Shown here: positions 10,190 to 21,349 of the stretch, in pieces | How the letters are laid out: every line of letters starts with the position of its first letter | How positions within the stretch are numbered: position 1 is the stretch's first letter | The notes under the pieces: model-generated | The model's database searches: none | Told to the model about the DNA's origin: nothing | Seen by the model: the letters and a program-made list of their open reading frames with translations, nothing else | Position numbers and translations under genes: made by a program | NCBI GenBank assembly: GCA_015680685.1 | Contig: MNCI01010832.1 | Span: 138,641-198,640 of the forward strand | DNA from: Gnetum montanum | Lineage: Eukaryota; Streptophyta; Gnetopsida; Gnetales; Gnetaceae | Direction: 5' to 3' | Length of the DNA stretch: 60,000 nucleotides

Positions 10190-12939
10190 ACAGACACAGA
10201 ATTTACAAAAAACAAAATTTTTTGGAACTCATGTGGTTCCTGGCGATGGTGGCTCCTCCATGGGTCTCTTCCCCTTATCTTGTGCTCCAAGTTTTGGAAA
10301 TGGATGTCTCTGAAGGAGTGCATAGAGCTTTTCTTCTTCAATTTGAGGATCCTGTGCCATTTATGCTGATGTTCTAATGTTTGATGGAGTAGGCACCTCC
10401 CATGAGCACGATAGTTGTGGAAACATCTGATTGGCCTTGACATACCAAGCCGCAAACAACCGTTGTTCCTCTTCATAGGCTCTAGCTTTGTCCTTACATT
10501 CTTTGTAGTCTATGAGATGTTGAGCCAAATCCGCTACGACATCCTTCTATCCTTGGTAGCTAGTTTTGACCACCTCTAATTCAGAATTTGCCACTTCTAA
10601 TTTTTGCAGTGTCTTCTTGTGTTCAGCAATTCTGTTTCATACTTTACATAGGTGGTTGCTACTTGCTTTTCCAATTCTGTTCTTGGGCATCCTATTGTCA
10701 ACATGGCCAAGTTGGCATACCGCAGGTTTGCCAACTCCATGTACTTCGTGAGGTCTTGTATCTGCAGGTCCCAGCCTTTCAGTTCAACTTAGTGGACAAA
10801 GGCATAAGTATCCAATATGGCTCATTAATCAGCATTTTGAGCACTAAGTGTGTTAATGTGGGCTTTGGCCATATGGATTTCTTTCTTAATCACTTGCTTG
10901 TACATCCTTACTTGATCTCTAAAATGCTCTTCGAGCTTCTCATGTTGCTTGGCCTCATTCTGCCACATGCTTATTTCAATTGTCATCTCTTGATGGATCA
11001 CGTGTATCTTCTCCATTGAGAGGGTTCTATTTTCTCTGGCCAAGCGATTCATATCTTGGTTAACCCTTATTAATTATTCTCGCAATTACTAAAAATTTTC
11101 CTTGAGAACATTCTTTTGTTTTTCTACTATAGTCAACTGGAGATTTTTGGCAGCGAGGCATTTATTTTCTTCTAATGAAGCCTTGAGTGCTTTGGCGTGT
11201 GCATACATTTGATCTTGTGCCTTAGAAGCATCCCAATCAACCTTCTCTTTTTCCTCAACCACTTTTTTATTCTCCTCCAACAATTTATTGAGTTGCTCTG
11301 TCCGGAAGGATTCTTGTTGGTCTACAGGAATGAATTGGGATGGATCCCGCTATGCAGCTTATAGGGTGATAAGCTTTTCTTGGAGTCTTTCTAACTCCTC
11401 CTTTGCATGCTTGGCCCTAACCTTTGCCATGACCAGCTTCCCTTTTGTGGAGATGAGGTCTAATTGAGTTGTTGTGACATCTTGAGGGATGTCATCACTT
11501 ATCCTATCTGCAGTAACAGATCTAGAACATCCTCATGCTCCGTAGGAGTCATTGAGGGACCGGCCAAAGTTTGAGCATTGCGTGCTCTTGTAAAATCTAC
11601 CAGTGGCACAACAGAGACATTAAATGATCCTTTTATGTGATCTATTACCACTTCTGCTGCTCCCACTGCATCTTGGTGTTGCATGACCACTACTATGGCA
11701 CCTTCACTAGTTTCTAATGGCACCTAAAAAGATGCAGTGTTTCTAGAGATCTGTTGTGACTAGGGTGATTCCCCTCCTCCTGTTTAGATAGACACCTTGC
11801 CCCATGCACAATCAATTGAGACCGTGGATCATACATCATCATCAATAACCTTGAAGAGGTTGGCTTCATCATGGCTTCCCCGACTAATCGTTTCGACAAT
11901 GGCCCTGAGATGGCTCATCGATAGTCGATAGTCCTATAGCAACAGTGGCTAGTCTTGTTAGCCTGTAAGTTGTGTGCTGGGCCCCACTTCTTGTTCTTGC
12001 TCAGGCTCTAGTGTCTCACCAACACTTTTCCTTGGGACTAGTGGCTTTAGTAATTTAGCGAATAAAACATTTTAGGCCTTTCTAGGGACATCATTGGTGT
12101 ACCCTAGAATTCCAGCACATTGGCACAGCTTCTTGATAAGACAAGGGAAGGGCAATGCAAACTTCCCCATCTTACGTTCTTTAAATCACTTCAAAAGTTT
12201 TGTAAGATATAGATGGGGTAGGTTGACTAACCTTGCCCATCAAGATGGCACTTCCTCTAGCCGCATATGTGAAAATTCTGTTTAAACCTTTTGTTGGGAA
12301 AATGAGATATGTGCCGATTTTGAAGTAGATTCTCTCTTCAAGTGTAAGCTCTCCATATGTTTTATCTTCCTTGTGATATGCCCTTTTCAACCATATCTTT
12401 TGCGCATTAGCATCAGAATGAGTGGACAAGTGAGCAACCTTTGGCCTTGTATTCGGAAGATTTAGAGCTTCCGAAATGGCTTTGGCAGAGAAGTCAATAG
12501 AAATACAACCAATATCAATGGTGGTGTCTTCTTCTTTATTATGCCAAAATTGGTACGTCTCTCCTAGGTACCAATCACCACTTTTAGAGAAAATAGGCCA
12601 CAATGAAGACCCTTTAAGTTGGTCCTTGACTGCTTCAGGAGCAAACTCAGTAAAAGGTCCAAAGTTGAGTTCCACAATCATAGCTGTTGACGTGGACCTT
12701 TCATGAATTACCTGAACACATTTTGGGGATAATGTGAGATGTTGTCCATGTTAAGGTGCTCCACCGTCTCCACCTTCGGCATGTCCTGATGGCATAGTAA
12801 CAAGAGGTTCCTGATGGATGCTGATTGATTGTGCCTCCTGTTCTGTATGTTCCTTGAGAGATGCCTGGCCTCTGCCTCTCCTTGGTCATTTGAATGCACC
12901 CTAAGAGGGTCCTCCTTGCTGTCCTCTTTTAGGGGCCAT
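10190..12939 (-). pseudogene. Element D third ORF (ORF3), about 900 codons, decayed
   Basis: A broken protein-coding region aligned piece by piece with ORF3 of element C. The N-terminal module (12181-12681) has ELNFGPF, SGDWYLGETYQFW and a block LTLEERIYFKIGTYLI; it resembles the Transposase_32 'putative plant transposon protein' family by pattern. A middle part (11499-11723) shares GA.VVVMQHQ and VVIDHI with C. Two coiled-coil segments follow (11089-11283 and 10825-11052). The C-terminal module near 10300-10480 reads FAAWYVKANQ and SWEVPTP. The start ATG at 12939 lies exactly after a splice-acceptor-like TTACAG. Stops and frameshifts interrupt it. Function is unknown; proteins at this place in Tat/Athila elements are often called env-like, but I see no signal peptide or membrane segment. 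Confidence 0.75.
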
Positions 12940-13404
12940 CTGTAATCACACAAAACCATCTATTAGTAAGGCTATTTACAAAATTTGATTTATACCTTAA
13001 TTCTTGCCTTAATAAATTCATTTCTTGTCTAGTGTGATTCAGAGTTAGAAAATTTTATGAAAATTTCCCCTAAAAGTTAGGTGACTCCAAAAAAAAAAAA
13101 TCATGGTATGGGTGAAGAGATAAAATTAATTTGGCAACATTTTAAACATTTTTAAGGTCATTTACCATTTATGATATCCTTTGGGCAACGAGGAATTTGG
13201 AAAAAACTATGCACAACTTGGAGCGTACCCTTCCCCCACGACTAAGACAAACACTCCAAGTTTAGAGAGGTTCGATTGGAGCATTAATAAGTAAGATATG
13301 GAAGTTGGAATGATAGGTGCTCAAAGCATCAGAATTCATGAAAGAAAATTTCAATAACTCCCCTTGCATGAACAGTGAAAAATGATGTTGACGTGCACAG
13401 TGGG

Positions 13405-13505
13405 GTCCCTATATATAGGTTTTGTAAATGCGATATCGTGTACCTGATAATGTGGACTCGATATCATGTTGGACCCGATATCGGATACCCGATATCATGT
13501 CCTTT
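13405..13505 (-). promoter_or_regulatory. Internal U3-like block with TATA, element D
   Basis: Minus strand: a cluster of GATATCG palindromes like those in D's own LTR U3 (plus-strand copies near 13432, 13460, 13481 and 13492), followed by CCTATATATAGG with the TATA at 13410-13417. It lies about 470 bp upstream of the ORF3 start. The LTR end block is absent, so it is not an inserted LTR. Proposed promoter for ORF3; inference. Confidence 0.55.
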
Positions 13506-14860
13506 TGAAAATAGGTTATTTGGCAAAATTGATGAATTTTTGAATTTCCAAGGTCAACAATGAAGGATTTAAGATTAATTTGAAAGGTATAGGGTAACGT
13601 CGAAGAGACCTAAAGGCACAAAAATGTAATGAAGTGGAATTTGGCAATGAAATTCATGAATAGGATGAGGAAAAAGGACATGTAGTGGTGCACAAGAATG
13701 TTGGAATTAAAATTATGATAAAGGAAAGAATAACTTTAGCCATGTAGTACTTGGAGGGTATAAGGTGATGTGCAAAGAGTGCAAATTACAAAAGTTATGC
13801 AAGTGGATCCTCCCCAAAACAGGTTTATACCTATCATACCCTTACGTAACCACACCTAAAAATGTCCGTAGGCACTAAAAGGGTTAAATGCAATCCACAC
13901 CGGTTTCACAAAACACACACATGTAGATACTACCATGATGAGGTATGAATTCGATGCTACACAAGACACAAGTCAAAAATACATGAATAACGAGATGAGG
14001 CAAATCGTAGAAGGGATTACAGAGATTGAGACATGAGGTAACTAACCCAGGGCACAATGAATCTTGAGTGTAGGGCGTGATTAATGTGTCATTAGCTTGT
14101 CGCTCCAAAATCAAGACTAAGTTCATTCCTCTGATCAGTGACATCGCATTGTTTCATTCAATGATGGACAACCATAAGAGCACCATGACAACAATGCGTA
14201 CGATCACTTGACATTTTGTCTAAGGGAGGAGTGATTTTGGAACTTCTGTATGACACATTTTTTTTGATATTTTCTTTTTATTTTTCTTCTTTCTTTTTTT
14301 TCTTTTTCAAGCTGCATTGGCATGTTGTTCTTTCTAACAGTGAACTGGAGAAGCCGCCAACCTTCAAGCATGGGTGCATGTCTTTCCATTGGGACCCCCA
14401 GAACAACATTAAGTTCCTTTATTGAGTGCCTTTATTACTCTTACTCCCATTTTTCATTAGATCTATAAGGTTCTTAGTACAACCAAGCTGCATGATAGCT
14501 CCTACAAATGTCACCAAAGAGAATCCACAAGTCCCCTTGATGTCACACCCTGGTCATTCCTTCTTAGTCTATCATTTTTTGCTCTAGGAAGGATGAGCAC
14601 CAAATTACTTTAAGTTTTAATGATGGAAAGAATATCATCGTTCCTAGAGTAGAACCTCTTATTAATAGAATGGGTGGGTGGATGTTGTGGGCTCACTGTC
14701 CAAATAAGTAATCACCTAAGACTTGATAGTATAGAACAACACCTTGACCAACGAGTCACATGAGTGTTTTATTCATAGATGAGATTGCCCATTAAAAGAT
14801 AAAATAACAAATAAAAAGATAAAAAACTGGAAAACAAAAAATTATAAAATTAAAGAAAAG
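13506..14860 (-). other. Element D 3' non-coding region
   Basis: No credible ORF. Contains a block near 13803-13875 also found in B and C (a GGATCCTCCCC word, then a GTAGGC word), and a T-rich stretch near 14250-14310. It joins the end of gag directly, at the place where C has its 3.6-kb pol. Confidence 0.55.
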
Positions 14861-15712
14861 GAAAAACATTTATTAATTCTGCTTGTCAGAATAGAGGATA
14901 TCCCCCATAACTAATCCTTTGAGTATGGCGAAAATTAATAAATGGAAAATTTGGATCTAAGCATTTTGGGAACATTGGAGTCTGATCATATCCAAACCAT
15001 TGGGTTTCCTTTGATGTGGTGGTTGGAATGTACCCAAATTGGGGTCACACACTTGATTAAATTAGGCATAGTGGGGCAAATTATAAAATGTGGTTAATTG
15101 ATAAGAAGTTAACCCACTATGGCACCCGTGATCATAAGATGGTATGCAAGGATCAATATGTTTCCCTATGTGGTTATATTCATTGGGTCACATGGTAGTT
15201 GGAGTATTGATTGGTGGTCCTAATAAGGTAATAGGAGGCATTGAGTTTGAGGAGGTAGATGCATCACAATGTTGAACTTGTGCTAGGTTGGAGGATGCAG
15301 TGGTTTTGGAGTTGTGCTATCTCATTCTTTGGTCATGCCTAAAGAAAGGATGCTTTCAACATTGTGGAGGACCTCCACTGTTGTTGATAGTAGCAGCACA
15401 AGTAATGTTCATAGGTTGGTGCTGTGGTGCAAAACCTTCTAGTACTATTGGTGGTGATGTAGAAGGAGGTGAAGGATAAGAATATTGAGGGCAAGGAGAA
15501 GTGCAAAGAACATGAGGTGGTGATCTTGTGGGAGAGGACATGGGTTGATAATACTTAGGAGAATGATAACGATGTCATGAGATAGAGGATATTGACATAG
15601 TTGGGGAAATAGGATGTTGAACCTGATAAGTGCTTGTGTTTGGATGGTATGAAGGGTGTGACCAGTTTGAGGGTGGCCTCCCTCACGACTGGGATTTTTT
15701 CCACTGTGATTG
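14861..15712 (-). pseudogene. Element D gag, 3' part (Pro/Gln-rich)
   Basis: Minus-strand remains of the proline-, histidine- and glutamine-rich end of gag, e.g. the frame at 15356-15541 (SSPTRSPPHV). It continues the gag broken at 36298 by the insertion of B. No zinc knuckle or protease motif follows before the frame ends near 14870. Confidence 0.6.
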
Positions 15713-15717
15713 AACAT

Positions 15718-15786
15718 TGATGAGTGGCGAGGTACCCCTACACTAAACCATACGAATACGAGCATTACACGCGCGATCTGGTCGAA
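15718..15786 (-). repeat. Element B 3' LTR stub
   Basis: Only the terminal ~68 bp of the LTR remain (GAGTGGCGAGGTACCCC to GGTCGAACTC). The sequence then jumps into the 3' internal sequence ATCCTCGAGTTCC, omitting about 750-800 bp of LTR. The shared word AACTC at the joint suggests a microhomology deletion. Confidence 0.75.
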
Positions 15787-17832
15787 CTCATCCTCGAGTT
15801 CCTTACAAAATATTGGGACGGTATGGGATTATTGACTCAAAATGGAACTAATGGGATGACATGTGAACGGATCATCATTACAAGATAAGACAAAACTGGT
15901 GTTCATGACAATAAGAGTGAACACCTTATACATTTGACATCAGGCCTCATTTGGTAGCTGAGAAAGAGAGAGAGAGAAAGAAGTTTTGCTACTACCAACA
16001 CCAAGATTGTGCTTTTCGTTGTCCATCCGTAAGCGCACCATCCATCTCATTCTTTGCATAGCTGCTTCAGCACCGATCCATTCAAGTGTTCTCTCTAGAT
16101 CCAATCCCTTGTTGCATGATTGCCATCTGCACACATAACACAGTATTAATATTAGCAAGGGTAAATGAATCACAATGTAGTTGATACCTTGCTTTAGTGA
16201 AAGGTCCATTGGCTGAGTTTTGGTATGGCTGATGCAGGTTTGGAGATATCATAGTGGTGACTATCGAAGGTGTAGGGGTTAGGAGAAAATCAAAAAAATT
16301 TGGGTTCGAACCCCCATGACTAAGAGCGAACCTCCGGTAGCGATAGAATGGAGAAAGAAAAAGAACAAGAAAGATGGAGAAAAAGAGACAACTATAACAT
16401 CGATGAAATGGATGTTAAGATGGAAATGAACAAAATATAAATGATTGCAGAAATGTTAAGGAAAAGAATTTAACTGGTGCACCGAATAGGAATGTCAATG
16501 GGTCCTCCCCAAAGCAAGCTTATGCCCTTAGTGCCTTGACAAACCCACATTCAAAGAGTTCGTAGGCTCTAGGAATGTCATTTGGAACAAGAGTTAAAGT
16601 CTTAACCGCAAGAATTTACCAAAAAGAAAACAATGCATCAACCAAAATATACACTAATGATACAACCAACAATGAGGTGAACAATGGAGAGAAGGATGGA
16701 GAGAAGAGAATGGAATGGAATCCCAAGAACAAGGTGGTGTACAGCCCCTTGTGTGTGTCATGGTTAATGTGACTTAGCAGATCCCATTCCAGGTTTGGCC
16801 TCAAACAAACCACATCCAGTGACTTCACATTAATGCATTTGGCCAATCCATCCCCTTGAAGTAACAAGAATGCCTTCCCAAAGAGCCACCACCATTTTGA
16901 CAAAATAAGGAGGAGAGAATGGGAAGCGAGAAGGGCCTTAGTTAGAGGAAACATTTTTATTTTAGTTCCATAACTAGTGCTTGTAGCCCAAATGATTATT
17001 TTTTCTAAGGGGTGTGCTTTGAATTTTCACAGTTTTTTTTGTTTGTTTTATGTGTTTATATGCGAGAACCACACCATGCAAAGACTTTGTTATTTTTATG
17101 TGCTTAGCTTCCCGATAATTAAGTAACGCTGAAATGGTAAGAAAACTCAAGAAGAAAACATCCAAGCACCCAAGAGAATGGCCAACACAAATGCATCAAG
17201 TTCCCTTGAAGTCACATCCTTTTCAATCCTTGAGTCCTTCCTTAGTTTGAGAAATGCCCAGTCACCTATTCGTTATAGTTCTTATTTAGAAAGGGACTGT
17301 ACATTTCCAAGTCGAGAGAGACCATAGAAATTTGTGGATGTATGGATGAAGTGGACTCATTGCCTGCCATATCAAAAGAAACATACCTTAGTATCAACAT
17401 CATAACTTAAAGGTAAAAACCAAACATTAGCAACAAATAGAAAAATAGTTCATACCATCATGAAGAACACTTATTAAATGACAAACTTGACAAGATGGAT
17501 AAGTCACACACACACACACACACACATAAGAAATGAAAAAGTATGTACGATGTTGTAAAACAAAAACAAGAAAAGTTAAAAAAAATTTTAAAACAAAAAT
17601 ATGTAAAATAAAAATGTGTAAAATAAAAATGTGTAAAACCAGAAACATGTAAAACAAAAACGTGTAAAAAAATAAAATAAAAAGAACTGAGGGCTCCAAA
17701 TGATTAGCATAGGTGGCCATCTCCCCCATGATTGAATGGAAAGGGAGAGATCTGAAATAATGAGTGCCTATTTGAATTTCTTAAAAGTGTTCAACTTCTC
17801 CTGATTGATGTTCTGAGATTAAGGGGTGGAAG
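15787..17832 (-). other. Element B 3' non-coding region and ORF3 vestige
   Basis: From right to left: sequence downstream of the protease (with a CA microsatellite at 17508-17526 and a 16-bp AT-rich repeat at 17575-17680), a hairpin at 17011-17075, a conserved block at 16499-16570, and a vestige of ORF3. The vestige begins with TGTGCAG then ATGGCAATCATG at 16126, and ends within about 80 codons in an LSLSQLPNEA-like segment (15953-15985). The same short form is present in element F. No pol sequence between 17820 and 15790. Confidence 0.6.
17011..17075. other. Hairpin of element B homologous to those of C
   Basis: GGTGTG/CACACC outer stem, the same CTTTGAA bulge, and an inner stem TTTTCACA with TGCGAGAA (seven of eight positions pair, one by wobble). 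Located at the equivalent place in element B. Confidence 0.6.
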
Positions 17833-18606
17833 TCAACGACACTCATATTCTAGTGTATCTATGCCTTCGTTATGGGCATGAGTTGTTCCCCTAATTCGTT
17901 CCATGCATGTTGGTCGGTTGCTCTTTTGATTAGCTGTCAACCACGGGGTGTCCACTTGTTGTGTGGTTGCTACATACAAGCACCTTTGTATTAGAGTTTC
18001 TTGGGCACACCGGTTGCATGTAGGAGATGCTAAGCATTCCTCCATGTCATCACCTGATGAGTCACTGTATGTGATGCATGGAACTTTCTTCTTCTCGATC
18101 TTTCCATAAATGTTTACCTTAGATATTTCCAAGGAAAAATTGTGGATCCCTAGGCATGCATCTATTGTACTTAGCCATGCCCTTCCCATTATAATTAGGA
18201 AGTCCCCTTCACTGCTGTTGACTTCTATCACCAGGAAATTAGCTGGGTATGACCAACCACACACCGTGGTAACAATGTCCTCCACCAATCCTAAGGGAAT
18301 GGTGATGGACTGGTCAGCCAGCTCTAGTTGAATGTTGCTCTTCTTGAGTTGGGGTAGGTTCCAGGCTTGATACATTTCTTGTGATATTAAGTTGATTTCA
18401 GAACTTAAGTCAAGAAGAGCCTTATGAGGTTCATTCCCAGTGACTTGGAGGTAGATTAAGGGACTTCTAGGGTTAGATAGTTTCCTAGGAAGGTGGCCTA
18501 GCTGGATCAAGTCGATTACGATATGTGTTAACATAACCGTATGCGTTGAGCTCTGGTATTGATTTGAAGGGAGCTTTGAAGCCTTATGTGTTGGAGGAGT
18601 GTACAC
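17833..18606 (-). pseudogene. Element B protease domain
   Basis: A 257-codon frame homologous to the protease regions of C (29594-29953) and of the plus-strand B-type copy (46841-47580). The catalytic DSG has become DLS (KALLDLSSEINLIS), so it would be inactive. The flap-side blocks ELADQSITIPLGLVEDI and VIMGRAWLS (here IIMGRAWLS) are preserved. Downstream the frame ends near 17830 without entering reverse transcriptase. Confidence 0.8.
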
Positions 18607-18639
18607 AGACTCAACCGCTTGTGATTGTGAGAGCTTGTC

Positions 18640-20171
18640 TGGGCTTTTGGTTTTGAAAAAAGGTCTTCTCTTCTTGCGTTGTCAGAACTAGTAGTGGGTT
18701 GAAGGTTTACAGCTCTCGTAGCATTATGTTGCTACAGTTGAGTGGGGAGTTCCCCTTGCATTGTTGGAGTGGGTGGTATTGGAACTAATGATGCTAGAGA
18801 GGTGGACAGATTTGGAGGATGGGTATGGATGTGGAGCATCTCCCAGAGGAGAAGGAGTCCTTCTAAAATACTCCCAAACTTGGTAGTGACGTTGTGGGGT
18901 TGCGTGACGCATAGAGTCACTTGGAGAAACCAACTACTGCATGTAGTATCCATATGGGTTTGGTTGCCAGTAAGGGTATTGTTGCCTAGGTGGTGGCATC
19001 CCCCATGACTGTGGGTGTTGCCATTGCTGATGTTGCTCGATAGGTTGTGGCGGAGTTCCACTTGGATAGTACGTTAACGGTTGGTGAAACTACCTTGGGT
19101 TGCCTTGGGGATAAGGTAACCTTTAGGGTGTCTGCTGTCTGTTAAGTCTCGGGTTGAGTGCATACACCCCAGACTCTTGTAGATGTGAGATTATTGGGCA
19201 ACATCCCTTAGGATGGTCATATTAGCATATCTCACATCCACCGTCATTATCTGTGTCCAAATCCACATCCTCATCAGAGATATTCATTTTTCCCTTACCC
19301 TTGTCACATGCATGGCCTGAATCTCTCTACTTTTTCTTGTCCTTGTCACTACTTCGTTCCTCCTTAGATTCCTCTACGATTTTCAGGACAGTTTCAATTT
19401 TACTATCTAAGGAGCTCCATATTTCATCTACCTTAGCTGACACTTCTGTTGTTAACTTCTGAAGCAGCAAGGTTTTTCTATTCACCAACTCTTCGAGTGG
19501 TGACTCATCCTCTTCATTGCAGAATCTCACTCCCCTCTTCCTGAGGGAAGGATCGTGGTTGTATTCTTCCACGCTTTCTCTTTTCCATAGCTCCCCTTCT
19601 TCTTTGGCTACTTGCTTTAACAATCGATGAATTTCATGGGATCTAAGTTCAGATAATCTCCCTTGGGCATAAGTCCCAAGGGTTCTCCTAGTTTCATATC
19701 TTAGCCCATCTACGAGGTGGCGAAGTTGATCCTGTTGTGCGTAACCATGGCCCGAGCAACGATGTAGCAATGCATAGTAGCATCCCATGGCAGCATCCAA
19801 GGGTTCGTGAGTACCTTGCTTCCATCCTTGGATCTGTTTACGCAAATTGAAGACTCTGGAGTATGTTTGATATTTATTGTTGAAGAGTTCTAACATTATA
19901 CTCCACCTCCTAATGGTTTCTGGTTCTAAGGACTGGTACCAACTCTCTGCTTCCTTTATGAGTGTCCTAGGAAACAACTTTAGTTTCTGCCACTCGTTTT
20001 TTATGTTTTGCAAGGTGCAGGCATCATGGAATGCCTGTAAATGATTTTGTAGATTAGCGTTATATCCCCCTTCAAAGCGTGGGATATTATTCATGTCTAA
20101 GCGCTTGATCCAGCTATCTTTTTGATGCCTTGTCGGTATTCTCACTGCCTCCATAATATTAGCATACTTTG
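18640..20171 (-). pseudogene. Element B gag, 3' part
   Basis: The frame 19327-20154 is a Retrotrans_gag domain (NIPRFEGGYN, WYQSLEP, NKYQTYSRV, WKQGTHEPLDA) followed by a basic, acidic-rich tail. Near 19195 is a zinc knuckle (CEI, stop, then YDHPKGCC) and then a Gln/Pro/His-rich region. It continues the frame broken at 33667 by insertion of C. Homologous to 45235-46326 on the plus strand. Confidence 0.85.
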
Positions 20172-20176
20172 GGTGG

Positions 20177-21108
20177 TGATGAGTAGCTAGGTACCCCTAC
20201 GCCCAACCATACGAATCATGAGCGTTCACACACGACCCCATCGAATTCCGTAGACTGTAAGTACTTAACATACACCAGACTCTAACCAGTGAAACTCTGG
20301 GTTAGAACAATCATTGTCTTCCTAACCTTACTTGTGATGTTCCGTTTATGATGGTTAAGTGAGACTAAGGCTAATGATTTTTATAGCTTTTTGCATATCT
20401 TTTGGCGGCTAATTTAAGGTATGAAAGGTAAGGAATAAACTATTATCTAATATTTAATTATCCTAAGTTATATTCTAACTATTCTTAGCATAAGTATTCG
20501 GTCCCATCTTCCGAGCACGTTTTGAGCATCTCTTAACACTTCTAGGCTACCAGATGTTAAGCGTCACTGGGTTTACCAAGTGTTTGATTTACGTTTGAGA
20601 TGGTCGTACTTATGGCCTTTACGAACTATGAATGATCAATAGTGACTAAAATAATAATAATAGAAACTTAAGTGATTAACATGTAACTAACAAAGCATAG
20701 ATATATTAAACTACTGAATGCATAAAATAGCTAAGTCCAAATGTTGCAAGGAATGCTTGAATAGTTCATCTTTATTGTAGTCACGCCAATGGGCTCAGAT
20801 ACATCAATGCTCGAATAAAGAGCTGATCACTTTTTTGACACCTGTTGTGGGCACTTGGAAAATATTCTATCTCTTATAGGAACAAACTGCAAGAGCTTCG
20901 CTACAACTAACTGAAAGATGCCTAAATGAGGCAAAAGGCCCTCTTATTTATAGGTCAAGTTGGGCAGCTGCGTAAATGGGGCCACGTTGATGTAGGAAGG
21001 CCATGTCGATGGGCCCGCGTCAATGTGGCAGGCCACGTTGATGGGCCTGTGTCAATGTGGCCGCGTATACACGGCCCTGTCGACGTAGGACTCAATGACA
21101 CTTCATCA
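20177..21108 (-). repeat. Element C 3' LTR
   Basis: 932 bp, same length as 32171-33102. In the first 200 bp the two differ at about 20 positions by hand count, mostly transitions. U3 (20950-21100) carries GTCGAC, GTATAC and CGTTGACG-type palindromic words; the minus-strand TATA is CCTATAAATAAG near 20942; the AATAAA hairpin is at 20769-20821. Confidence 0.92.
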
Positions 21109-21349
21109 TACCCCCACGACTGAGCAAAAACTCGTCCTCGAGTTACTTTGCAAATTGGAAGGTATGGATTCTTATTTGCAACACAGATAACTAAAACTCA
21201 TACATGACACACACATGACACAACATGAATTTGACCAAGTGCCCAAGTTATAGAGGAGACTGTATTACAAAAATGGTAGTGTTTAGAGATAAAATTGAAT
21301 ACCTCATCGGTCCTGGAGCCTTTGTTGTGTGGGATGATGCACAAAATTA

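Noticed and set aside
17427-17729. 100-codon minus-strand hydrophobic Phe/Ile/Leu-rich ORF
   Set aside because: Encoded by A-rich 16-bp repeats and a CA microsatellite in B's non-coding region; not a membrane protein gene.
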